This document shows positions 16,104 to 24,738 of a DNA stretch of 64,000 nt, in pieces (position 1 is the first letter of the stretch; each line of letters opens with the position of its first letter). The notes beneath the pieces are model-generated. The model ran no database searches. It was not told the DNA's origin and saw nothing but the letters and a program-made list of their open reading frames with translations. The stretch is from positions 1-64,000 of the forward strand of contig CAMNDM010000006.1 in NCBI GenBank assembly GCA_946535435.1. Direction: 5' to 3'. The position numbers and the translations under genes were made by a program. The stretch is from Physcocola sp002396385 (GTDB lineage: Bacteria > Bacteroidota > Bacteroidia > Bacteroidales > Paludibacteraceae).

Positions 16104-17552
16104 ATGGAAAATACAGACAAAAAGAATTATAGCGCAGCTTTGGTGACGCTGACTTCGCTCTTCTTTATGTGGGGTTTTATTACCTGCTTGAACGATTTGC
16201 TGACTCCTTTCTTGAAGGGCGTTTTCGAATTGACACATTTTGAGGCTAATTTGGTACAGTTCGCGTTTTTTACCGCCTACTTTGTTATTTCGCTTATCTA
16301 TTTCCTCGTTTCCACTTTTTATAAGGACCCAATCCAGAAAATCGGTTATAAGAACACACTGGTGGCGGGTTTGGTTATTGCGGCGCTGGCCTGCTTCCTT
16401 TTTTATAAAGAGGCTGGGTCAGATAATCCGCAGTTCCCTCTTTTCCTGGGTGCTTTGTTCTTGTTGGGTACGGGCTTTACCTTCCTGCAAATTGCGGCAA
16501 ATCCGTTGGTGTCGATACTCGGACCCTCACAAACATCTTCCAGCCGTCTGAATCTTTCGCAGGCTTTCAATTCGTTGGGAACCACACTGGCTCCGGTTGT
16601 GGGTGGCTACTTTATATTTACTTATTTTAAGGCTGATGCCAATTCTGCCAATGCCGTACAAATACCTTATCTGGTTTTGGCGAGTGTGCTGCTTATGCTG
16701 GCGGGCGTCTTGTTCTTCTCGAATGTGCCCAATAAGGTCAATAACGGTGCCGTGGCTGCTGTAAAGGGTGCGGGCGCCCTTAAACACCCTTACTTGGTGT
16801 ATGGTATGCTGGGTATTTTCTTCTATGTCGGTGCCGAGGTGGCTATCGGCAATAACCTGATCGGATTTATGGAGGGTGTTTATGGCTTGCCAAACAGCGT
16901 GTCGACTACCTACCTGATGTTCTATTGGGGGGGCGCCATGATTGGCCGGTTTATGGGGTCTATCTCCATGAGCCAGATGGAGTCGTCAAAAAAATATATG
17001 CTGATGGCTGTCGCCGGCGTCCTTACTACGGCCATCATCTGCTGTATAGCAATGAACACGAAGGCAAATATATCGTTCTCTGAGGTGGTATATTTCTTTG
17101 TATACCTCGTTCTTAATTACATTGTCTTTATATCGGCTAAATCACTCCCTTCCCGTACGTTGGGATTCTTTGCTACGATTAACATCGTGTTGTTGCTTGT
17201 TATGATCTGCTTCGACGGACAGATTTCTTTGTGGGCCGTTCTCTCGGTCGGTTTGTTTAACTCCATTATGTTCTCCAATGTTTTCACTTTGGCTATTGAC
17301 GGGTTGGAAGAATATACTGCTCAGGGGTCTTCTCTGCTGGTTATGATGATTCTTGGCGGTGCCATTGTTCCGCCAATCCAGGGGTTGGTAACCGATCACC
17401 TTTCTGTGGAATATATGCGCTATGCTTTCTTTGTGCCTTTGTTCTGCTATATCTATTTGGCATGGTATGGTTTCGTTGGCTCTCATATCGGAAAAGCTAA
17501 GGTGAAAGTGGTGAAACACGAAGAACACCCCGAAAGTATTGTCTTGAAATAA
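16104..17552 (+). CDS. MFS sugar:H+ symporter, FucP/GluP-like
   Basis: A 482-residue inner membrane protein with about 12 membrane segments, resembling the fucose/glucose-galactose permeases of the major facilitator superfamily. Family features are the N-terminal F-F-M-W-G-F-I-T-C-L-N-D-L-L, the Q-I-A-A-N-P-L-V motif and L-N-L-S-Q-A-F-N-S-L-G-T. A central R-x-x-G-S sequence (I-G-R-F-M-G-S-I) is also present. It is probably a glucose/galactose importer because a ROK hexokinase gene follows after 32 bases, but fucose or another hexose is possible. Start ATG 16104 gives a cytoplasmic tail of about 10 residues before the first helix. Confidence 0.88.
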   Translation: MENTDKKNYSAALVTLTSLFFMWGFITCLNDLLTPFLKGVFELTHFEANLVQFAFFTAYFVISLIYFLVSTFYKDPIQKIGYKNTLVAGLVIAALACFLFYKEAGSDNPQFPLFLGALFLLGTGFTFLQIAANPLVSILGPSQTSSSRLNLSQAFNSLGTTLAPVVGGYFIFTYFKADANSANAVQIPYLVLASVLLMLAGVLFFSNVPNKVNNGAVAAVKGAGALKHPYLVYGMLGIFFYVGAEVAIGNNLIGFMEGVYGLPNSVSTTYLMFYWGGAMIGRFMGSISMSQMESSKKYMLMAVAGVLTTAIICCIAMNTKANISFSEVVYFFVYLVLNYIVFISAKSLPSRTLGFFATINIVLLLVMICFDGQISLWAVLSVGLFNSIMFSNVFTLAIDGLEEYTAQGSSLLVMMILGGAIVPPIQGLVTDHLSVEYMRYAFFVPLFCYIYLAWYGFVGSHIGKAKVKVVKHEEHPESIVLK

Positions 17553-17584
17553 ATTCAATGGTTTATAATTAATTCGAAATATAA

Positions 17585-18556
17585 ATGACAAATTCAGTTA
17601 AAAAGCCTTACGTTGTAGGCATTGACCTTGGTGGTACGAATACTGCTTTCGGTATTGTTGATGAAAAGGGTAATGTGGTTGCGCAAAACTCTATTAAGAC
17701 CCAACAGTATCCGGACCTTAACGACTATATGTCTGCCTTGTCGTCTGCTATTAAGGCTCTTATTGAAGAAAGTAAGGTCGGTATTGCTAATGTCAACGGT
17801 ATTGGTATTGGCGCTCCTAATGCTAATTACTATACAGGTAACATTGAGCATGCTGCCAATCTGCCTTGGAAGGGTATCGTTCCTTTTGCCAAATTGCTTT
17901 CTGAAAGCACCGGGCTTCCTGTCTCTTTGACGAACGATGCGAATGCGGCTGCTATTGGTGAGGCTACTTATGGCGTTGCCAAGGGCATGAAGGATTTCAT
18001 TATGATTACGCTTGGTACGGGTGTTGGTTCTGGTATCTACTGCAACGGCAAACTGCTTTATGGTAGCGATGGTAATGCCGGTGAACTTGGTCACGTTGTA
18101 GTCCGTCGTAACGGTCGTCCTTGCGGTTGTGGCAACAAGGGTTGCTTGGAGTGCTACACTTCTGCAACCGGAATCGTTCGCACTGCGCGTGAATTCCTGG
18201 CTCAGGATAAAACTACGCCTACCAAACTCCGCAATTACAAGGAAGAGGAAATAACCGGTAAGATTATTACCGATTGTGCGCGTGAAGGCGATAAGATGGC
18301 TAACGACATCTTCGTTGAAACAGGTACTATTTTGGGTGAGGCTCTGGCCGATTTCGTCAAGTTCAGCAGCCCTGAGGCTATTGTGCTTTTTGGTGGTCTC
18401 TCGCAAGCTGGCGACCTTATACATAAACCAACGGCTAAGGCTATGAACGATAACCTTATGCCTGTGTTTAAGAATAAGGTTAAGTTGCTTCAGTCGTCCC
18501 TTATTGGTGCTAATGCCGCTATTCTTGGCGCTTCTGCCTTGGCTTGGGAACTGTAA
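17585..18556 (+). CDS. ROK-family glucokinase
   Basis: A 323-residue sugar kinase. The N-terminal phosphate loop V-G-I-D-L-G-G-T-N-T-A-F-G (residues 11-23), the sugar-binding N-D-A-N-A-A segment and L-G-T-G-V-G-S-G are typical. The ROK zinc site is complete: G-H followed by C-G-C-x4-G-C-L-E-C, with cysteines spaced C-x-C-x4-C-x2-C. It should phosphorylate glucose (or a related hexose) with ATP. It forms a two-gene operon with the preceding permease, linking uptake to phosphorylation, and ends at a strong hairpin. Confidence 0.9.
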   Translation: MTNSVKKPYVVGIDLGGTNTAFGIVDEKGNVVAQNSIKTQQYPDLNDYMSALSSAIKALIEESKVGIANVNGIGIGAPNANYYTGNIEHAANLPWKGIVPFAKLLSESTGLPVSLTNDANAAAIGEATYGVAKGMKDFIMITLGTGVGSGIYCNGKLLYGSDGNAGELGHVVVRRNGRPCGCGNKGCLECYTSATGIVRTAREFLAQDKTTPTKLRNYKEEEITGKIITDCAREGDKMANDIFVETGTILGEALADFVKFSSPEAIVLFGGLSQAGDLIHKPTAKAMNDNLMPVFKNKVKLLQSSLIGANAAILGASALAWEL

Positions 18557-18576
18557 AGTTTATTCTTTTGATAAAA

Positions 18577-18620
18577 AACTGCCCCGCACGAGTCAATTCG
18601 CGCGGGGCAGTTGTTTTTTT
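18577..18620. terminator. GC-rich intrinsic terminator
   Basis: AACTGCCCCGC (18577-18587) and GCGGGGCAGTT (18602-18612) form an 11-bp stem, followed by G and T7. A-runs on the left side allow bidirectional use between the convergent kinase and outer membrane protein genes. Confidence 0.88.
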
Positions 18621-18621
18621 C

Positions 18622-19866
18622 TCAAAATCGTGCGCCTATAGTTAAGAGTATTTCCGAACTGTTCAGTGCTTTGCCTGTTATGACGGTTTCGCCACTACCG
18701 GTTGAAAATATGTAGTCTGTCTTCTGGTTCTTGTACACATAAGCCAGGTCTGCGTATAGCCAGTTGTACCGATAGCCTGCTCCTGCACACACGTATAGTG
18801 ACTGGTGCGGTACGTTCAGACCATAACCGATGTCTTTGCCTTGTGTCTTTTCGGGTCCGGGGGTGTCGGCTGGCGATGTTGTAAACAAGGTTCCAAGCCT
18901 TCCCTTCAAATTGTTGTATAGCTCCGACTCAAATCCAACCCTAATGGTATGGCTGCACCTCATGTTAGATTCCACATAGTCTTTCACGTCGTTGAAATAG
19001 TCGTATGAATTGCCTACATTCAACGCTCTGAAATCTTGGTATGAATATTCAGCGTCAATAACCGATTTCTCTCCCAAATGCCAGCCTATGCCGGCAGCTA
19101 GCTTCAGCGGCCCCCATTGGTGGTACTCTATGTCGTTGTAATTTTTAGAGTTCCTCTTGTCAATACTTTCATAAATATCGACAGCTCTTGTCTCCTCGAA
19201 ATTATAGCGGGAGGGTGAATGTAGTGCGAGAGCGAGGTTTAGGTCTTCTGTTAGTTTGACCACGGTGCCGGCTTTTACGTTCCATCCTGTAGTCTTAGTG
19301 TCGATCGAGTTGCTCCCGTCATGGTTGTTTGTGTGCAGTTCGTAACTGCCTGTTATGATGTTTATGCCGAGGCCGAAGAAGTAGCGGTTCCCGATGTTTA
19401 TGCCGTATCCGGCACTCCACATTGCATTGCTGCCTTTCCCGGTAAGCAGTGCGTCGTTGTAACGCATTCTGTCGCTGAAATTTTTCAGCCTGTGGTACGA
19501 CAAGCCAATGGCCGACGACGTATACCCGTCTGCTTTGTGGTTGTTTCCCAAAACGAATGCCGCTCCAGCATTTGCCAGCCCGAATTTGTTACTTTCGTTT
19601 CCAGCGGTGAAATCTGGTGTTATGCTGATTTCCGACTTCTCGGTGAACAGACCTAATCCGGCAGGATTCTCTCTTATTGTACTGATGTCTTCTCCTATTG
19701 CCATCCGTGCTCCGGCCATGGCACTGTATCGGGCACTGCCTGTTACTGCCTCTTCGTAGCCTAATGTCAGACAACGGCTGCCAAGCGATACGGCATCGTC
19801 TGTTTGGCCATAGGAATAGGAGGCTGCGCCTATGAGAAAGAGTGAAGGTAGTAATATGTGTTTCAT
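18622..19866 (-). CDS. FadL/OmpP1-type outer membrane protein (paralogue 1)
   Basis: A 414-residue outer membrane protein with a signal peptide (to about S-Y-S-Y-G-Q, residue 21). Its N-terminal plug-like region reads G-S-A-R-Y-S-A-M-A-G-A-R-M-A-I-G-E-D followed by E-N-P-A-G-L-G, the N-P-A-G/A signature of the OMPP1/FadL/TodX family. A 14-strand-type barrel follows, ending I-L-L-T-I-G-A-R-F. Such proteins are often annotated as hemin receptors in Bacteroidales, but binding of a hydrophobic ligand is the safer inference. It shares its layout with the protein at 21112-22479 and with PorV, but lacks PorV-specific segments. It lies 33 bases after the beta-propeller-like gene and may be cotranscribed with it. 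Confidence 0.8.
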   Translation of the reverse strand: MKHILLPSLFLIGAASYSYGQTDDAVSLGSRCLTLGYEEAVTGSARYSAMAGARMAIGEDISTIRENPAGLGLFTEKSEISITPDFTAGNESNKFGLANAGAAFVLGNNHKADGYTSSAIGLSYHRLKNFSDRMRYNDALLTGKGSNAMWSAGYGINIGNRYFFGLGINIITGSYELHTNNHDGSNSIDTKTTGWNVKAGTVVKLTEDLNLALALHSPSRYNFEETRAVDIYESIDKRNSKNYNDIEYHQWGPLKLAAGIGWHLGEKSVIDAEYSYQDFRALNVGNSYDYFNDVKDYVESNMRCSHTIRVGFESELYNNLKGRLGTLFTTSPADTPGPEKTQGKDIGYGLNVPHQSLYVCAGAGYRYNWLYADLAYVYKNQKTDYIFSTGSGETVITGKALNSSEILLTIGARF

Positions 19867-19899
19867 TTTCGTACGCTTGTCTCTAAAAAGAATGAATGT

Positions 19900-20955
19900 T
19901 TATAGCTGTGATATCTTCAATTTCAATTTGAAAATGAGGGAGGCCGTTTTCCCCTTCAGGTATAATTTGAAGACGTCTGTCAGTTTCTCTATGTGGCGGT
20001 GCTCTCCGCCATCGACCGAAATCACCTGCATCGATGTTGGCGATTCGCCACACATGACGCCTATATGTGAAGAAAAATCGTCTTCCGCACTAAAATAGAG
20101 GCGGTAGTCGTTGCCGACTACCTTTATAAGACTGGCCCGGTATAGCATTTTGCTGTAAAATGATGCTGTGACTTGTGACGGAGAGAGCAATTCGCACAAG
20201 TATTTAAATTGGATTCCGTCGCCGCTTCTCCACAGTGTCAGTGTCTTGTGCTTCTCGTAACAAGTCAGCCAATAGTATCCGTCGAAATGTTGTACGTCAA
20301 TGTGCCATGGTACTATTTTGCGCCCGTTCAGCTTGCAAGGCTTTATCCCAGTCCAATTGACACCATCTTCCGAAGACAGGAATTTGATGTTGTTGCAGCC
20401 AGCTCCTATCTCCAAGTCTACTATCCACATCTTGTAAATTCCTTCGTATAGGGTAGCGGGCGACACCATTTCCCTTCCGTATACGTCTGTGATGTCCATC
20501 AGCACCTCTTCTTTGCTCCAATTGACACCGTCGTTACTCGTCTTTCTTAGCAGATAGTGCTGGCTGTCGCTGCTGTAGCTGCTTTTCCCATGCCGTTTGG
20601 TCTTCCTGTACCAACATTCAATGGCATCTCCCCTTACCAACAGGTGCGGGTCCGACAGATAGTCGTATTCCTTTATCTCTTCTTCTGTCAGATTGTCGAT
20701 TGGGTTGGTCAGTCCTTCTGGCGCTTTCCAGTGTAGACCATCGTTGGAAACATATACCGATGGACATTCGTACCGGTCGCGGTAGGGTGCCGTCTTGTGT
20801 GGATATGGGGTACATGCCATCCAGTAAGAATAACCATAAAGGGGCGTGCCGAAGTACAACACGCTCGGATGGTATGGCGAGTTGCTACCGTCGAACGTGG
20901 ATATCTTAAGCGGAGATTGGTTGTAAAGTGACTGTTTTCTCAATAGATGGATCAT
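19900..20955 (-). CDS. cytoplasmic beta-propeller-like (GH43/GH32-fold-like) protein, function unknown
   Basis: A 351-residue protein without a signal peptide. It has repeated blade-like segments with S-x-D-G-x-x-W motifs: S-N-D-G-L-H-W near residue 69, S-N-D-G-V-N-W near 138, S-S-E-D-G-V-N-W near 189 and S-G-D-G-I-Q-F near 245. It also has D-P-H-L near 96 and Y-R-L-Y-F-S near 285. The pattern fits a five-bladed propeller of the GH43/GH32 superfamily. The N-terminus gives H-P-S-V-L-Y-F and W-M-A-C-T-P-Y, like sugar-processing propellers. Whether it is catalytic is unclear. Its place between two outer membrane protein genes suggests a role in envelope glycans. Confidence 0.6.
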   Translation of the reverse strand: MIHLLRKQSLYNQSPLKISTFDGSNSPYHPSVLYFGTPLYGYSYWMACTPYPHKTAPYRDRYECPSVYVSNDGLHWKAPEGLTNPIDNLTEEEIKEYDYLSDPHLLVRGDAIECWYRKTKRHGKSSYSSDSQHYLLRKTSNDGVNWSKEEVLMDITDVYGREMVSPATLYEGIYKMWIVDLEIGAGCNNIKFLSSEDGVNWTGIKPCKLNGRKIVPWHIDVQHFDGYYWLTCYEKHKTLTLWRSGDGIQFKYLCELLSPSQVTASFYSKMLYRASLIKVVGNDYRLYFSAEDDFSSHIGVMCGESPTSMQVISVDGGEHRHIEKLTDVFKLYLKGKTASLIFKLKLKISQL

Positions 20956-21053
20956 AACATACGTTATGTGTCTTTGCTTCTGTAAAAGTAGAAAAAAGTT
21001 TCTATATGGCGGAACTTTAGCCCTTTAAAGTCTGCCTTTTATACAATCAGACA

Positions 21054-21086
21054 CAAAAAAGTGTGCCGAATTGCTTCAGCACACTT
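21054..21086 (-). terminator. terminator of the FadL-like gene at 21112
   Basis: AAGTGTGC (21059-21066) and GCACACTT (21079-21086) form a stem that extends inward through GAA/TTC after one mismatch. Six A on the left give the U-tail on the minus strand. Confidence 0.75.
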
Positions 21087-21111
21087 CCGATATTGGTCTA
21101 TGTCTATTATT

Positions 21112-22479
21112 TTAGAATTTTGCACCCACTGTAAACATAATGTTGTGGGTCTTGATGATTTGGTCGTATGGATCAATCTTCCAACCGTCAATGTTGCCGT
21201 TAGCATCTAGAACAGGTTCCTGCCATTCGTAGAAGTGCTCTTTCTGCTGCTTGTTCACGTAAGCAACGTCAGCATAGAAGTTCTTTCCATGATAACCAGC
21301 ACCAAGGGTGAAATAGTTTGCATATTTTGGTATTGAGTAAGAGTAAAGAACCGATTCGTATTGGTATGGTACGTATAAACCATTGTTATAAAGTGGTTCT
21401 CTGCTGACATTCCGGCCGTAGCATTCGTCTTGTGTAGGAGAGGTCTGGTGGGCAAAACCCAAACGGCCTGCGAACCCTTTTGCAATCTGTATTTCAGTAC
21501 CGATTTTGATGGTGTGGGTAGCCTTGTAGTTCTTGTCAATGAAGTATTTTACATCGCGGAACTGGTGCCCTACGTCATTCTTTACGCGGATGGCCGATGC
21601 ATCGCTGTAGATATAGTCGATGTCGGCTACAGCACGTTTGCCCATAATGAAGCCCAAGCTACCTTCGAATTTTAGCGGTGTCTGAACGCTGTATTCAGCG
21701 CCTTCGTAACCAGCCATTCTGCCAGTCAGCTCGTTGTTCTCATCTCTTTCAGGATAGAAAGCATCTTCTGTAACTGAAAGCCATGTTGGTGTGGTGAACG
21801 AGGCACCTACTCTCAAGAATTTGGCTGGTTTGGCTATTACACCCAAATTCATATTCCAACCGTTTGCGAGAAGTTCGAAGTCGTTGTTCTCGAAATCCCT
21901 TCCAATATGCGACTCGGTAGACTGTTTGTAGCTGAGAGACGCGACATTGATGCCTACACCGGCATATACAGTGTTGCTGATGTTCATACCGTATGCGAAG
22001 TGCCACAAGCCTGAACCATCGTCTTCCAGGAATTCGTTTTCGTAGTATGTTCCGTCATCCAGATAACCGGTTGTATAGGTGTCTCTGTTGTAATTGGCCA
22101 ATCGGTTATAGGCAATGGCGAACGAAGAGGTGATGTATCCTTTCTTCCTGTTCTTTTTGCCGAAATTCATGACACAACTGAAATTGTTGATGTTGAAGTC
22201 TGCGTTGCCGTCATTGTCCAAACTCAAGTTCGGAGTCAGTCCAATGTCCCATTTCCGGTAGATACCGAGGGCTGCAGGGTTGTCCTTAATGGCACTACCA
22301 TCGCCACCTAGGGCGCCCATTGCACCGGCCATACCAGAGTAGCGGGCTGTACCGAGAACAGGCTCGTCTAAACTCATTTTTAATGCGCGACCTGCAAAGG
22401 TCAGTGCATCGTCGTCTTGCGCAAAACCAGCGGTGATGCTTGATGCGATCAAACCGCAAATCAAAGTTATTTTTTTCAT
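21112..22479 (-). CDS. FadL/OmpP1-type outer membrane protein (paralogue 2)
   Basis: A 455-residue outer membrane protein with signal peptide MKKITLICGLIASS...F-A-Q. The N-terminus G-T-A-R-Y-S-G-M-A-G-A-M-G-A-L-G-G-D and D-N-P-A-A-L-G-I-Y match the FadL-like family and line up with paralogue 1 (G-S-A-R-Y-S-A-M-A-G-A). The C-terminus I-M-F-T-V-G-A-K-F has the terminal Phe recognised by BAM. It is likely a channel for a hydrophobic or small ligand. It sits 40 bases after the low-complexity secreted protein gene, so the two form a probable operon ending at the hairpin at 21054-21086. Confidence 0.82.
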   Translation of the reverse strand: MKKITLICGLIASSITAGFAQDDDALTFAGRALKMSLDEPVLGTARYSGMAGAMGALGGDGSAIKDNPAALGIYRKWDIGLTPNLSLDNDGNADFNINNFSCVMNFGKKNRKKGYITSSFAIAYNRLANYNRDTYTTGYLDDGTYYENEFLEDDGSGLWHFAYGMNISNTVYAGVGINVASLSYKQSTESHIGRDFENNDFELLANGWNMNLGVIAKPAKFLRVGASFTTPTWLSVTEDAFYPERDENNELTGRMAGYEGAEYSVQTPLKFEGSLGFIMGKRAVADIDYIYSDASAIRVKNDVGHQFRDVKYFIDKNYKATHTIKIGTEIQIAKGFAGRLGFAHQTSPTQDECYGRNVSREPLYNNGLYVPYQYESVLYSYSIPKYANYFTLGAGYHGKNFYADVAYVNKQQKEHFYEWQEPVLDANGNIDGWKIDPYDQIIKTHNIMFTVGAKF

Positions 22480-22518
22480 ATTAAATGTTGTTTCTTAAGT
22501 TGAAAGCATGTGTTTTTT

Positions 22519-23628
22519 TTAACGGTGGCCTCCACGACCTCCTCCTGAAGCCCCGCCACGGCTGCCGCCACTGAACGAGGAACCGCGTCCGCTACCTCCA
22601 CCGTATGACGAGCTGCCACCTCCGAACGAAGAGCCGCGACTGCTGCTGCCTCCGAACGATGAGCGGCTTCCAGAACCACGGCTGTCACCACCATAGGAAG
22701 AACGTCCGGCATTTGAACTTGAACCCGAGCCTGAAGAACGGAGACTGCTGTTGGAAGAACTGCCTCTTGTCCCTCTGTACGATGGGCCGCTGCTCGATGG
22801 CGATGCGCTTGAACGTGTGCCGCCTCGGCCGTTGTATTGGTATGAACTTGTGCCATTGCTGTTGCTACGGCTAGGACTGTTCTGGTAAGAACGTACGCTT
22901 CTGCTGCTCGATGTCGTGCTGGTGCTGCTACCGCGGCGGCCTCTTGAGTCGATACCTGAACGGCTGGAGCTACGTGGCTGCATGCTACCTCTGCTGCCCA
23001 ACATGTTGTGACGACTGTAGGCATGACGGTTGTAGTATGGGGTCAGATGCTTGCGGCCGTAGTAGTGTGGTCCGGCATGGTGGTAGCCATAGTTGTAACC
23101 ATAATGGTAACGGTATGGGTATCCATAATAACCATAATAGCCATAATAGCCCCAACCTGGTCCCCAATAGCATGAGTGGCGGTAGTAGTAACCGTCCCAC
23201 CAAGGGTCGTATAAACCCCAGTAGGTGGAGTATCCGTAATTCCAACTCCATGCCCAACCCGGACGGTAATAGGTGTAGTACGGATTGCCGTTTATCACAT
23301 ATACATTAGTGATGTTGCCATTCGCATCTACATCGCTCGCACTGGTGTAGACAGGTAGGTCTGCATCGTGGAAACGGTTGAGACGGCGTGAGTAGACAAA
23401 GTCGCTATCGTCGTAGGCGATAAGGGTGTCTTTGTCGTTTGCATGGCGAGACACACTCTCGTTTGTATATCCGTCGTCAGACTGCACTGTGGTTTGTTTT
23501 ACCACTTCTTCGGCCTCTTCCGGCTCGTCGTCGTCCGAATAATAAATATCGTCTTGCGCGAAAACCGAAATTGAAGGGACTGTGAAGGTCGCAAATAGCA
23601 ACGCGTAGTATTTAAATGTCTTGCTCAT
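22519..23628 (-). CDS. low-complexity secreted protein, Tyr/Trp/Gly-rich then Ser/Gly/Arg-rich
   Basis: A 369-residue exported protein of unusual composition. After a signal peptide (MSKTFKYYALLFATF...V-F-A) comes an acidic stretch (Y-Y-S-D-D-D-E-P-E-E-A-E-E). A conserved-looking middle (Y-S-R-R-L-N-R-F-H; Y-V-I-N-G-N-P-Y-Y) follows. An aromatic region at about residues 125-205 is packed with Tyr, Trp, Gly and His (repeats of Y-Y-G-Y), and a tail at about 215-369 consists mostly of Ser, Gly and Arg. It has no catalytic motif. Similar proteins in Bacteroides are labelled 'vitellogenin II precursor', which says nothing of function. It is first in an operon with the FadL-like paralogue 2. A structural or surface-matrix role is inferred. 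Confidence 0.75.
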   Translation of the reverse strand: MSKTFKYYALLFATFTVPSISVFAQDDIYYSDDDEPEEAEEVVKQTTVQSDDGYTNESVSRHANDKDTLIAYDDSDFVYSRRLNRFHDADLPVYTSASDVDANGNITNVYVINGNPYYTYYRPGWAWSWNYGYSTYWGLYDPWWDGYYYRHSCYWGPGWGYYGYYGYYGYPYRYHYGYNYGYHHAGPHYYGRKHLTPYYNRHAYSRHNMLGSRGSMQPRSSSRSGIDSRGRRGSSTSTTSSSRSVRSYQNSPSRSNSNGTSSYQYNGRGGTRSSASPSSSGPSYRGTRGSSSNSSLRSSGSGSSSNAGRSSYGGDSRGSGSRSSFGGSSSRGSSFGGGSSSYGGGSGRGSSFSGGSRGGASGGGRGGHR

Positions 23629-23786
23629 ATTCTTGTCCTCCTATATATTTTCGTTTAATTCTTTTCGTATTTTGTGTTGTACAAACACCGTGCCAAACGT
23701 TTGGCCTTTCTTTTTGACGCAAATTGTTATTATCTTTGTCTTTACTAGAGGAAAGGATTGATGTACATGTCCTTCCGCTAATTTGA

Positions 23787-23794
23787 CAAAGATA
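23787..23794 (-). promoter_or_regulatory. -7 box (TATCTTTG on minus) of the low-complexity protein operon
   Basis: The plus-strand CAAAGATA lies about 160 bases before the start at 23628, implying a long leader. A second TATCTTTG on the plus strand at 23731-23738 could serve prmA. The -33 boxes are unclear for both. Confidence 0.4.
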
Positions 23795-23861
23795 AACAAA
23801 AAATAAATTCCAGCCCTCTTTCTGAAGGTGAAATGGGTTGTTTACACCAACTAAAATTAGT

Positions 23862-24716
23862 ATGGACTATTCTGAGTATTTATTCTATATTCCTGACGAG
23901 GCCCGTTCCTTTGCGGCTGACGTCCTTCCTTCTTTTTTTGAAGATGCGGCGTTCGAAAGTTTTGAGCCAACCTGCGATGGCATAAAGGCTTTTGCCCCGT
24001 CTGGCACAATAGACGATAATGACGTGGAGGCTGTGCTGCGTACTTTTGTCGCTACGTTCCCGATGGCCGAAGGCATAAGCTTTTCAAAGAAAAGGATTGC
24101 CGATAGGAACTGGAACGAAAAATGGGAAAACGATTCTTTCCGATATGTCGTTATCGCTGATCGTTGTGTCGTACATAGTCCGTTGGTGACCGATGCTCCG
24201 GCTGCCGAATACGATATCCTGATCAGCCCTAAGCAGGCGTTTGGATCTGGGTGTCACGAGACAACATCTTTGGTCGTAAAACGGATCCTTTCTGCTGACA
24301 TGGCTGGAAAATCGGCTGTCGATGTCGGGTGTGGTACGGCTATCCTCGCTATTCTGGCGAAGAAAAAGGGCGCTGCCCGTGTCGTGGCTTTCGATATCGA
24401 CCGCTGGGCTTACGAGAATGCCCGAACGAATCTGGAACTGAATGGACTCCACGATGTGGAGCTCCGGCACGGAGGGTTCGACGTGATGCCCGATGGCCAG
24501 TTTGACTATATATTTGCCAATATAACACGAAACATCTTGTTAGAGGGACTCCCAGTCTATGCCAGCCGGTCTGCTAAAGGCACCCGTTTGTTTATGAGTG
24601 GTTTTCTTTCGGAAGATGTCGACTTCGTTTGTAAGGCTTGCCGTGAATATGGTTATGCTGTTTCCGACCAGTCGGAAATGGACGGCTGGGCTTCTGTTGA
24701 GTGTGTGAAACTTTAA
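23862..24716 (+). CDS. prmA: ribosomal protein L11 methyltransferase
   Basis: A 284-residue SAM-dependent methyltransferase that trimethylates L11. The N-terminal substrate-recognition domain (W-N-E-K-W-E-N near residue 80) precedes the catalytic domain. Family motifs are P-K-Q-A-F-G-S-G-C-H-E-T-T near 124, D-V-G-C-G-T-A-I-L-A-I-L-A near 153 (motif I) and F-A-N-I-T-R-N-I-L near 216 (the N-I motif of L11 methyltransferases). ATG 23862 gives the natural N-terminus MDYSEYLF; the eight codons before it add nothing conserved. It lies 22 bases before the helicase gene. Confidence 0.95.
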   Translation: MDYSEYLFYIPDEARSFAADVLPSFFEDAAFESFEPTCDGIKAFAPSGTIDDNDVEAVLRTFVATFPMAEGISFSKKRIADRNWNEKWENDSFRYVVIADRCVVHSPLVTDAPAAEYDILISPKQAFGSGCHETTSLVVKRILSADMAGKSAVDVGCGTAILAILAKKKGAARVVAFDIDRWAYENARTNLELNGLHDVELRHGGFDVMPDGQFDYIFANITRNILLEGLPVYASRSAKGTRLFMSGFLSEDVDFVCKACREYGYAVSDQSEMDGWASVECVKL

Positions 24717-24738
24717 GGAAATATAATTCCTGATCGAT

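Noticed and set aside
18622..22479. PorV as the identity of one of the FadL-like proteins
   Set aside because: They share the superfamily fold, but the N-terminal blocks fit the hemin-receptor-like OMPP1 group and not the PorV segments I know.
22476..23024. 182-codon low-complexity frame on the minus strand
   Set aside because: It is an alternate frame of the Ser/Gly/Arg-rich gene; its Ala/Val/Thr-rich translation mirrors the repetitive codons.
22519..23400. Tandem DNA repeats or a CRISPR-like array in the low-complexity gene
   Set aside because: The repeats are short and imperfect (Tyr/Gly and Ser/Gly codons) with no constant spacer, so they are coding repeats.
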